Assembly (NCBI GenBank): GCA_028641055.1
Contig: CM054062.1
Location: forward strand, 12,126,826-12,190,825
Origin: Alopecurus myosuroides
Lineage: Eukaryota; Streptophyta; Magnoliopsida; Poales; Poaceae
Direction: 5' to 3'
DNA length: 64,000 nt
Of the stretch, positions 36,168-46,700 are shown one piece after another. How positions within the stretch are numbered: position 1 is the stretch's first letter; each line of letters starts with the position of its first letter. The notes below the pieces were generated by a model. It was not told where the DNA came from. It ran no database searches and was given only the letters and a program-made list of their open reading frames with translations. A program made the position numbers and the translations under genes.

Positions 36168-36987
36168 CGGATCTATGCGTAGATGAATTGTACGGGTAGA
36201 ACACATAGGAGTATGTGGGCGTTGATGATCATGTTTTTGTCTCTTTGAGTATTTTATGATCTTAGTGGCATAGTAGGATGAAGCTGCCCCGGACTAAGTT
36301 TACGTGTACTATGTACGCGAGAATTGTCTCACATGTGACTAAGGGGGTGTCCGTTTCTCCTACTATAGTTAAGATCTAATCTACAAAGGGTTGTTAAAAA
36401 TATGTTTTATCAACGTTGTAGTTGTTGTACGTAGGTATGAACGGTTCTATCCTCGCAAGCCCAAAGCCACGTAAAACATGCAAAAATAAATTAGAGGCGT
36501 CTAACTTGTTTTTGCAGGGCATGTGATGTGATATGGTCAATGTTACAAACGTTATGTATGAGACGATATCTTTTGTAAATTATTGACATACCGGCTGGAG
36601 CCATATGGTTGTCTTATTTTATGGCATGCGTGATGTATGTCATATCCATGTGATATGTTGTAATGGACAATCAAGATGGAGGTGCCACGGACCTTGGTGC
36701 CACGCCCGTGGAATGATGGAGATCATACCATGATGCACAAGATGGAAATCAAGTGAAAGAAGGACCATATCATATCACATTATCCATGCATGTGATGTTT
36801 ATCCTTTTATGCATCTTATTTTGCTTAGATCGCGACGATAGCATTATAAGATGATCCCTCTCACTTAATATCAAGATAATAATGTGTTCTTCCTTAAGTA
36901 TGAACCGTTAAGAAAGTTCGTCGTTTCGAGACACCACGTGATGATCGGGTGTGATAGACTCAACGTTCGCATACAACGGGTGTTTTC

Positions 36988-37080
36988 AAGCCTAGCATGT
37001 ACAGACATGGCCTTGAAACACATGCAATACAACGGTTCTACTTGGCGAGCCTAACATGTACAGACATGGCCTCGGAACAC
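36988..37080 (+). repeat. Two-copy direct repeat in the Copia leader
   Basis: CATGTACAGACATGGCCT occurs in both 36988-37021 and 37047-37080 within related 34-bp units, spaced 59 bases. The same pair is present in Copia B (about 58418-58510). It lies in the untranslated leader between PBS and gag. Confidence 0.75.
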
Positions 37081-37326
37081 GTAACCGAAAGGTAAAGCAT
37101 GAGTCATATGAATGATATGATGAACATGTTGATGTTTGCCTTTGCAACTGCACCCTCTCACGTGATGATCGGTTTCGGTGTAGTGAATTTGGTTCGTGTA
37201 ATCACTAAAGACAACTAAGAGGGATGTTGTTTTTGAGTGGGAGTTCATGGGATAATTTTAGAATTAACTTGAACTTAATTTATCATAAACATAGTCTAAA
37301 TAGTCTTTGCAAATATGTTGTAGATC

Positions 37327-38138
37327 ATGGCACCACCTACCTTCAATTTCAATATGTTCATGGAGAAAGAGAAATTAGCGAACAATGGAAGCAACTTTAC
37401 CAACTGGGCACTTAACCTGATGATTCTCCTCACCGCTTGCAAGAAGCTCTATGTGCTTGATGCACCTCTAGGTGACCAGCCCGCTGATGATGCTTCTGAT
37501 GAGGATAAAAATGTTTATCTGACTCAACAAGAAGACCACGGTATAGTTCACTGCGGCATCCTCTATGGATTAGAACCAGAGCTGCGAAAACGTTTCGAGA
37601 ACAGCACTGCTTATGCCACAATGGGAGAATTGAAAATGATTTTCGATACCCATGCCGCAGTTGAGAGTTATGACGCTTCAGAAAAGTTCTTTAGCTGCAT
37701 GATGGAAGAGAACAGCTTCGTTAGTGAGCACGTACTCAAAATGTCTGCATACGCTGATAAGCTCATAGCCTTGGGAATATCGATTCCCATTGAGCTAGGG
37801 ATACATCGTGTTCTCCAATCTCTGCCACCTAGTTACAAGAACTTCGTGATGAACTATAATATGCAGAGCATGAAGAAGTCTCTTCCTGAGCTTCTCTCGA
37901 TGCTTAAAACTGCTGAAGTGGAGATCAAGAAAGAACATCAAGTGTTGATGATCAATAAGACCACTAGTTTCAAGAAAGGCAAGAAACGCAAGCCAAGGGT
38001 AAACTTCAAGAAGGGTGGCAAATCTGTTGCTACTGCTGAGAAGAAAACCAGGCATGGCCCTAAGCCTGAGACTGAGTGTTTCTATTGCAAGGGTACTGGC
38101 CACTGGAAGCGCCATTGCCCCAAGTATCTGGCAGATAA
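37327..38138 (+). pseudogene. Copia A gag, part before the nested insertion
   Basis: The ATG at 37327 follows GTAGATC and opens MAPPTFNFNMFMEKEKLANN. The UBN2-type gag core follows (TNWALNLMI, DAPLGDQPADDA, MILKTHAAVE-like FDTHAAVESYDASEKFFSC), then a basic linker and a zinc knuckle CFYCKGTGHWKRHC near residue 251. The frame is open up to the insertion at 38139; four codons of LTR sequence follow before a stop. The C-terminal continuation is at 52728. Confidence 0.85.
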
Positions 38139-39530
38139 TGTAACATCCCAAGTATGAAAACAACCTTAGAATGCTTGCTCCTTGTTTAATTTCAGTTTGC
38201 ATCATTCCATCATGAGCATTGAATTTGTTCTCACTTGGTTTCACTTGTTTTCTATTCGAAATTCAAACCAATTTTCAAAATTTGGTTCATACTTGGTATG
38301 TTCCAATGTTTTCAAAATAGTTTCCAAACAGCAACAATTCAATTGTTTCCAATAAACTTGAATTTTCATATAATTAACTTGCTTAATTTTCAATATTTCA
38401 ATTATTGCAAAAATTCAATCAAATTCAATTAAATTTCAAACAGGAGCAAAATTTTAAATTTTTTAAAAACAAAAGTTTGTACAACTGGGCTTTTGCAATA
38501 AAGAACTTATAAAAATTTATCACCAAATTTTTTGAAATCCCAAAACCCCTTCTTTTCTTCTCTTTTCTTTTTCTGCAAAAAAAAAGAGAGAAAAGGAAAT
38601 AAAAATAAAAAACGGGCTGGGGGAGGCAGACCAGGCCAGCCAGCTGGGCCAGCCCAGCCCACCTACCACCCCAGCCAGCGCGCGCGGCCCGCGGCCCTTT
38701 TCTTCCTCCTCCGTACGCTGCCGACGTCGTCCCTGACGCCAGCAGGAGCACCGCACGCACCCCACCTCCACCTGCTCCCTCTCCTCTCCCTTTTTCTACC
38801 CTGAGCACGCGCCCAAACCCTAGCCTCCACCTCTCTTCCTTCCAGCCGCCGCCGCCACCTCTTTCTCCCTCTCCTCGCCGCTGCTCTGAACCTGCCCGCA
38901 GCCGAGCACGGCCGCAAGTTCCAGGCCATGGCGCCGCCGTTTTAGCCCTCGTCGGAGCCCGACGACTGTGGGAATCGAAACAGGGCACCTCCAGCTTCGC
39001 CCTCGCCGAATCTCAGCACCAAGGCAGCCCCAGGTCGTCGCCGGCGAGCCTGTCTTTTTCCCTCTTTCTCCTGTTTTTTTCTGAATTCTCTGAACCCCGC
39101 AGCGCCGCCAGGGTTTCGTCGTTGCCGTCGAGTCCCTGTCCCTCCTCGCGCCAGCACGACCACGGGACCGTGACCAGGACCTCGCCGTCGACCTTTTTGC
39201 TGAAGCAATCGACACCGGAGGACAGCGAGGCGCTGCGTTCGCTTCCAGGGCCGCCGTCGACCACCGCAACCGCCACCTCGCCGTCATCGCCGTTTTGCCG
39301 TCGCTGTCAAGCCACCCCGGGCCCCTCCAGCAACCTCAAGCCCCCGGTATGACCCTGCAGCCTCCTAGCCCTCCTCCTTTCTGCTCTAGACGTCGCCGTC
39401 GCGCTGCAGCCGGCGATCCCCGTCGTTGTCAGGCAAGTTCAGTTAACTGAACCTGCAGTTTCAGTTAACAGCCCGAGATGCACCTCAAACCCCCACACAC
39501 CCCTGTTCTGTCACGATCCGAGCAACAGCC

Positions 39531-39590
39531 CAGGTGGCCAGAGGCACACGCGCGCACGCCCGCGGTCGCGAGTTCGATTCCCCGCCGCGC
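39531..39590 (+). other. tRNA-like module in the 5' LTR
   Basis: TGGCCAGAGG (39535-39544) resembles an A box, and GAGTTCGATTCC (39570-39581) is one base from a perfect B box followed by CCCGCCG. Start-to-start spacing is 35 bases, shorter than in a tRNA gene. The equivalent in the 3' LTR is 49602-49661, and a more complete version occurs in the solo LTR at 15430-15486. Confidence 0.45.
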
Positions 39591-41552
39591 GATAAAACCC
39601 CCCCTTTTTCCTCGCTTTGCCACGCGCGCAAGCGGGCCCCACCTGTCATTGACAGTGGATGCCACGCACGCACACACCCACACGCCACGCAGGCGCCAGC
39701 TGGGCACTGGCCCACTGCCAGTGACCCAGGGCTGCTCTGCCCTGCGTAACAAAAATCCCAGGGCCCTTTCTGAAATTCTAATTTTTGCACCTAAGCCCCT
39801 GGAACAAATTTAATCCTTTTAAAATTGCAGAATAGCCCCCAGTTTTCAAATTCAAATATCTTTGGCATTTCAAATCCAAATTGGGTAAATAAAATATGTA
39901 TTCCATTCAAAATTTCCTAAACTTTTCAAATATGCAATCTGTTTACTGTTTTGAATAATTAAAATTATATTATTTTCTGTACCTTATTTAATTCATTTAA
40001 AATTGTTCAAAACATAACTAATTCAAATTAAACTCAAATCTAATTTGTAAAATATGTTTTCAAACCAGAAAAATGTAATATTTTCAAATACGAATTTTAT
40101 TTAATGTTTTGAAGAAATAAAATTCAAATAATTTTATACTTGAATTAAATCCATTTAAATCTTGTTCAAACTTGTTTAATTCATAACTAATTCATTTTAA
40201 TTCCAAATTCAACAAACTAAATATGTTTTCCATCCCATTTTTCATGAACTTTGCAAATATCAACTTTGTGTTCTGTTTTAAATAAATTAAATTGCTGAAA
40301 ACAACCGTTTCTTAATTAAGGCATTTAAAATTGTGAAACTAATAACTTGCTCATTTTAAATCCATTTTCAACAAATGAAATATGTATTCCATCTAAAATT
40401 TTGTGTTCTTTCCAAATATGAATTTTTTTATCTATTTTGAACAATTAAAATGGGTGAAAACAATAAATGTTTGTGTAACTCATTTAAGAAGCCAAATTTC
40501 ATAACTGAATAAATAAAATTCCAAACTTGGTAAACAACATTTCAAATTGAAGCTATTGTTGTTTTCTTATTGTTTTCATCATTCTAATCAACTTTCACAT
40601 GATGGTTATTGTAGATCACTTAATTCCACCTTATTTCATGAGCTTTTCCATATGCAACCCAAATTGCATATGGGCCCATTTTAGATATGTTTACCATGTC
40701 AACTAGCTTATCCTTGATGCATCAATTAAATTGTCATGCATCATCCCATGTTTGTGCATTATGCCATGTTATTGATTGTTCGTCTCTCTTCGTTGTTTGT
40801 TTGCTTCTTCCCGAATAGATGACGACGTTGAGACAGACGAGGTTTACGACACTACTCCAGAGGAGTTAGCCCAGTACCAGGCTACTGAGTTTGCAGGCAA
40901 GTATTCACTCACCTGAACCATTGTGTCCTTTCCACACTGGATACCGATACTTAGTTCGGGCTTTCCATTTGATGCACGCATATGCAGGTACGAACCCTTG
41001 GCGTCAGGGTGGAACTTTTGTAGTCGACATTTAGGGCGGCGTGGTCTTCCAGTGCTATGAGGGTCCCCCTTTTCTTCGTGGGGGCTCGATTAGCCGCGCA
41101 CGCACATCACGTGGTTCTTTGGGCTTGATGCGAAGAAGAGTTGGGTTGTGTTGAGTGCCTCGCTTGGTGGGTTTGATCCCCGTCTGGCGGGATAGTCTTA
41201 CGTGTACGGCCAAATTGGTGCACCCCTGCAGGGTTAAATCTTCTCGAGAAGCCGTGTTGTCCGCGGTTATGGATGACTTGGTGATAGGGCTGGCTAACAA
41301 GGATTAGACAACTTACACCTAATTAATAATAATTTGACTAGTAATAGGCTTATTGACACAATAACTTGAACCCTCATTAATCCAACTGTGTGAGTTATCC
41401 TCGGATTGCTTCTTTGGATAAGGGGCGAGATCCAGGATGGGTTTGTTTGAGGTTAGTGGTAGTTGGCTCCGATGCGCTATCTTATCCCTTTCTTTTAGCC
41501 GGAGGTTGTAGCGTGTCTCTGTAGTTGGTTAGGGCAGCCCGCTGCCGCACCT

Positions 41553-41747
41553 TTGTATCACCTATCTTCCGTTGAACCCAAAGCAGCTGTACTTGGTGTT
41601 GTCGGGTACTCTTTGGTATCTTGTGCGTCTTGCTTGCCAGTACTCGTCCGTACTGACCCCTTTGGGGCTGCGTGTTCTGCAGACTACGTTTCGGAGGATC
41701 CCCATGGTGGCTACTACGTGGAGTATGACGAGGCTGCTGACGAGTAG
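41553..41747 (+). CDS. Short LTR-internal ORF conserved in both chromovirus LTRs (doubtful)
   Basis: The frame of 64 codons starts MYHLSSVEPKAAVLGV and ends in an acidic tail (GGYYVEYDEAADE). The 3' LTR copy, 52060-52254, has the same length with a few substitutions. Being young duplicates, the two LTRs would match anyway, so conservation is not proof of coding. It could be a leader exon or uORF of the genomic RNA. No domain recognised. Confidence 0.25.
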   Translation: MYHLSSVEPKAAVLGVVGYSLVSCASCLPVLVRTDPFGAACSADYVSEDPHGGYYVEYDEAADE

Positions 41748-42217
41748 ACAGCGGACCCGGGCAGGATCCGAGACTTCGTGGATGGGCTCCGTTCTTTCGT
41801 TTCCGGCCTCTTAGGCCTATTTGGATCTTGTCTGTACTCAGACACTTTGGATGCTTCCGCTGTGATGTAATGATGACTTGTTGGGACATGTGTCCTCTGC
41901 ATGACTGTATTTGCTATCTCTGCTGTAGTGAGAGCTTTTGCCACTTATTTCTATTTCTTTGTGGCTTAGAGATTTGTTGTGATATCACTTGTTCAAATGC
42001 CGTTGACGTACCATGTGTGTATGTTATGAAGTACGTCAATGGAAGTATTCGGATTTCTATTGGATGGTTTCACAGATGATGAATAGTAGAGGATGGTTGT
42101 CACACGTTTACGTGTTGGCCTACTCATATTGAGATGCGGGTGCAGGTTGGCCCCGTAAGCCATTTATCTACTGTTTAGCGGGCTGTGACTATCCTCTAAA
42201 AGTCCGGGTGCGACAAA

Positions 42218-42230
42218 TGGTATCAGAGTC
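42218..42230 (+). promoter_or_regulatory. PBS of the chromovirus
   Basis: TGGTATCAGAGTC, two bases inside the 5' LTR, matching initiator tRNA-Met PBS sequence for 11 bases. Confirms the 5' LTR end at 42215. Confidence 0.85.
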
Positions 42231-42757
42231 TGTCTGCCTGTAGGATCCCTTTTACTGGTCGCAGTTGAGTCTAGAAACTACTTTGTAGCTATATAGGAAA
42301 AATGAAACGTGAGAGTAGGAATTCTGTTCTTTTATTTCTTTCCCCACCCACCCTCCCTTTTTCTGGTAAGGAAGTGCAACGTTGTTTTCTCTTCTCATCT
42401 AAACTTTCAAGTTAGGATTTCACGTATCCTGGTTTCTCTAGGATGGTTATATCTACTAGACCATAGGAATGGAGGTGGTTGTGACATGATTTATCATGTT
42501 GCCTACTCATGATTGAGAACGGAGGCACATAAGCCCCGGAAGCAGATCCTCTATTCCTTAAGTAGTAGATATTGATCCTTTAGAAGCCCGGATGGGTTTT
42601 CCATAGTACCTCAGGAGTGTTTGGCCTTGTGTTTCCCAAATGTTGCTTCGATATCCTGTTCTTCTCAACATCCTTTTCGTCCGTTGAAACCTTGTTGTTG
42701 CTTGCCACTACAGTTCTTCTACCGGCGTCTAATCAAAGCTTCCACGATCATCTGCAG

Positions 42758-43573
42758 ATGGATCTCAGGTTCTACCCGCAGGTGGTTCGTATGACTCGTT
42801 GCGAGAGCACTGCCGGTTATCCGGAGATGCTGAGAGACATGGTCACTTTTCTGGGGTTCCGTTGGGCACCAGAGTACCAGGTCTACGAGCAGCAGCGAGA
42901 GTTTGAGCAGACCTACTACCACGCTATCGTCTACATTCTGTCAGATGATGGCTTGAGCGTAGTCCACCGCTACGAGGCAGTGGGTTCCACAGTGGATATG
43001 GCTGTGCAGCAGGCAGCTTATGTGAGTCTCACCTTCCTTCGTGCTGACTACTGGGGATTTGACGATTCTATCGATCGCCACATCCCCCGTGGTTACATCA
43101 CTTCGGAGGGAGCTCACTTCACTCTCTACGACAACTTGGATGTTTACGAGCATGATAACTCCAGGCTGCACACCACCGCTCAGTTTGTGAGACACAGTGA
43201 CGCAGTTGCCCGCACACTATCTCAGGAGTTGGCTTCAGTCAGAGAGCAGCTTTACCTTGCTTTGACTCGTCTGGCGACTTACACCACAGACTTTGTTGGA
43301 GACGAGCGCTTTGCACGTTTCGATCAGCCAGTTGGGGGTCGTCTGCCAGATGCTGGAGGTTACGAGCCGATCAGAGGTCCACTCCTTAACCTTGGTGGTA
43401 GTTACACTGGGATTCCCCGCTTTGGAGCACAGGGAGTCGATGCTATGTACTTCACGACGCCTAGAGTCGGTCTCAGACCACGTCAGATCTACGTGGATCA
43501 TCGTTCCACCTACTTTCGTGGGCGTGCTCCTCACCGTACCTCTCGCCGTACTCCTAGCCGCCGTCCTGCGTGA
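42758..43573 (+). CDS. Extra ORF upstream of gag in the chromovirus (unknown function, dsRBD-like pattern)
   Basis: A fully open 271-codon frame lies between PBS and gag, in sense. The open frame extends 47 codons further upstream (to 42617), but that part reads like leader; I chose the ATG at 42758 because it follows CATCTGCAG and opens MDLRFYPQVVRM with coherent coding texture. Residues 22-95 show a helix (PEMLRDMVTFLG), three likely strands (APEYQVYEQ, TYYHAIVYIL, HRYEAVG) and a helix with AVQQAAYVSLTFLR, the alpha-beta-beta-beta-alpha order of double-stranded-RNA-binding domains. The Lys pair that contacts RNA in canonical members is absent. A helical stretch follows (ARTLSQELASVREQLYLAL), and the C-terminus is Arg-rich (RGRAPHRTSRRTPSRRPA). 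No retroviral domain is present. gag begins 209 bases downstream. Confidence 0.7.
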   Translation: MDLRFYPQVVRMTRCESTAGYPEMLRDMVTFLGFRWAPEYQVYEQQREFEQTYYHAIVYILSDDGLSVVHRYEAVGSTVDMAVQQAAYVSLTFLRADYWGFDDSIDRHIPRGYITSEGAHFTLYDNLDVYEHDNSRLHTTAQFVRHSDAVARTLSQELASVREQLYLALTRLATYTTDFVGDERFARFDQPVGGRLPDAGGYEPIRGPLLNLGGSYTGIPRFGAQGVDAMYFTTPRVGLRPRQIYVDHRSTYFRGRAPHRTSRRTPSRRPA

Positions 43574-43782
43574 TGAGCATGGGAGTACCGATGTATCCAT
43601 TCTTAGCTATGTTTAGTTATCCTTTGGCATTCGAACCATTTATGGTGTACTGGATATTCTGATGTAATTGAACATGTGATGGTGAACCTTGTGGTTGTCT
43701 ATTCATGCGTCAGAATAATCTCTCTTTCGGTTGCCAAGTCTATCCTTTTCTATTGTTGTGCTAAAATGCATTTCCATTCAGG

Positions 43783-46700
43783 ATGCCGCCAACAAGGAAC
43801 AACACGCCTGAGCCACCGCCAATCGCGGAGCTGTTGACTCAGATGACCCAAGTCATGACGCAGATGGCCCAGTTTCAGGCTAATCAGCACATCAACCAGA
43901 CAGCTCCACGGGTCAGCATCAAGGAGTTTCTCAGTCTGGGCCCAAGAACTTTCGTGGCCACACGCGAGCCTCTGGACGCTGATGACTGGATCCGTGAGAT
44001 AGCCAAGGCTCTGGAGATTGCACACGTAGCTGAAGAAGACAAGGTCAAGTATGCCTCCTATCTACTGAAGGGTCAGGCAGCTACTTGGTGGGAAAACTTC
44101 CAGGCCATGAGAACTGGGATGCCAGTCACGTGGGATCGTTTCAAGGAAGCCTTCCTGAAGCACCACATTCCAGATGGTCTCATGGAAAGAATGCGTGAAG
44201 AGTTTTGCTCTCTCAAGCAGGGTAAGTTGGACGTCATCGGGTATCAGAGTGAGTTCAATCGCCTCGCTCGATACGCTGGAGATGAGGTGTCCACTAAAGC
44301 TAAGAAGATGGCAAGGTCCCGCAGAGGCTTTAACCCGGAACTCAAGTATGCCCTCACCAATGTCAAGGCCAACAGCTTCGAGGATCTTGTTAACACCGCG
44401 CTCAATGAAGAAAATGGGCGCAAGGCGTTCGAGGAGTCTCGCAAGCACTCGCGTGAGGGTGGTTCCTCCTCCAACATGACCACCCCTCCGCAGAAGCGCC
44501 GCATCTGGGTACCAAATGGTGCTGTCACTCGGGCTCCATACGCCCAAACTTCTCCAGGCTTCGCTCCCCGCCCACCCAACCCTGCTCAGGTGCATGATAC
44601 AAGGGCTTCAATGGGGCAGCCAAGGCCAGGGCCTCCTCGTGTCGTCACATGCTACAAGTGCAAGCAGACGGGACACTACGCCAACAAGTGCACGCAGAGG
44701 CAGCTACCTCCACCACCACCTCGTCCTAAAACAAACCAGGAAATGGTGCGCGCTCCCCCGCCTAAGGCCTTCAACTCCAACAACAGGCCTGTCGGGAGGA
44801 CCGCAAGGGTGAATCATGTCAAGATCGACAAAGCTGAGGAAGCTTCTGACGTCGTTCTCGGTACATTTCCCGTAAACTATATTCCAACTAAAGTGTTCTT
44901 TGATACCGGAGCATCACATTCTTTCGTGTCAAAGATCTTTGCGACAACAATTAAACTCCCTTTTGTTGGTTTGGGTTCCCCGCTAGTGGTCAGCTCCCCT
45001 GGAGCAACTATGCAAACTTCCAAGATGAGTCACAAAAATCAAATTCTAATTGGAGGTCACATATTCCTTGCTTCTCTCATGCTGCTTGGAAATTCTGACA
45101 TTGATGTCATTCTTGGTATGGATTGGCTGAAGGCCAATAAAGCAAGAATTGACTGTGCTCAAAAGTCAATAACTCTGTCCCACCCTTCTGGCCAGATAAT
45201 CTATTCTCCACATGAATCAAGTTCCATTCAGCTATGCACCCTCAATGCAAAACCTCTACCTTCACTTGAAAATGTTCCGGTGGTTTGCGACTTCCCTGAC
45301 GTCTTTCCAGAAGAGTTGCCAGGAATGCCTCCGGATAGAGCTGTTGAGTTCGTGATCGAACTTGAACCAGGTACGGCTCCAATCTCTAAGCATCCCTACA
45401 AGATAGGAACTCCCGAGCTGAAGTTGTTGAAGGAACAAATTGATATGTACATGGAAAAAGGTTACATTCAACCTAGTTCCTCGGCTTGGGGTTGCCCAAC
45501 TCTGTTCGTTGCGAAGAAGGATCAAACAAAGAGACTCGTTGTTGACTATCGTCCTCTTAACGGGAAAACCATCAAAAACAAGTATCCAATTCCTCACATC
45601 GATGATCTTTTTGATCAACTTGCTGGAGCCTCAATATTCTCCAAGTTGGACTTGAGAATGGGTTACCATCAAATAAAGATCAGAAAAGAGGATATTCCAA
45701 AGACAGCCTTCACCACTCGCTACGGTCTATACGAATTCACCATCATGTCCTTTGGTCTCACCAATGCACCGGCGACCTTCTCTCGACTCATGAATTCTGT
45801 CTTCCATGAATACCTCGACAAGTTCGTTGTGGTATATCTTGATGACATTCTTGTCTACTCAAAATATGAGGAAGAACATGAAGAACATCTTCGTCTAACT
45901 CTCATGAAGCTTCGCGAGCATCGTCTCTATGCCAAGTTCTCCAAATGTGAGTTTTGGATTTCCGAAGTCGTTTATCTTGGTCATGTCATCTCTGCCAAGG
46001 GCATAGCCATTGATCCAGAAAAGGTTAAAGCAATTGTTGATTGGAAACCTCCAAAGACGGTGAAGCAAGTAAGAAGTTTTCTTGGCTTGGCTAGCTATTG
46101 CTGTCGCTTCGTCCAAAACTTCTCCAAGATTGCCAAACCTCTCACTGACCTCACAAAGAAGGATAAGAAGTTCGTCTGGTCTCCACAATGTGATGAAAGC
46201 TTCAATCTCCTGAAGACTAAACTCACTTCTCCACCAGTTCTGGTTGGCCCAGATCCTTCCAAACCTTTCCAAATATTCTATGATGCTTCTCTCCAAGGTC
46301 TAGGTGCAGTTCTTATGCAAGAACGTCAAGTTGTGGCTTATGCTTCACGTCAGTTGAACACATATGAGCTCAATTATCCCACTCATGACCTTGAACTTGC
46401 AGCAGTTGTGTTTGCCCTCAAGAAATGGAGACAATACTTGTTGCGTAATCGCACTGAAATCTTTTCCGATCATAAAAGTCTGAAGTACATCTTCACTCAA
46501 CCAGATCTAAACCTCAGACAAAGGAGATGGATTGAAAAGATCAAAGACTTTTATCTTACCATTTCTTACACTCTAGGCAAGGCTAATGTTATGGCCGACG
46601 CTCTCAGTCGCAAGTCGTATTGCAATAATCTCATGATCATGGAAAGCCAACCTCCTCTTCATGAAGAATTCCAGAAGCTCAATCTTGGTCTTGTTCCTCA

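Larger units (their letters stand above)
38139..42215 (+). repeat. 5' LTR of the chromovirus (4077 bp, internally deleted)
   Basis: It matches the 3' LTR at 48212-52722 almost base for base but lacks the equivalent of 51034-51459. The break lies between CGATACTT and AGTTCGG at 40951-40953. It contains a GC-rich central block (38600-39760), AT-rich downstream parts, a tRNA-like module (39531-39590) and an exon-like module near 40820-40900. Confidence 0.92.
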
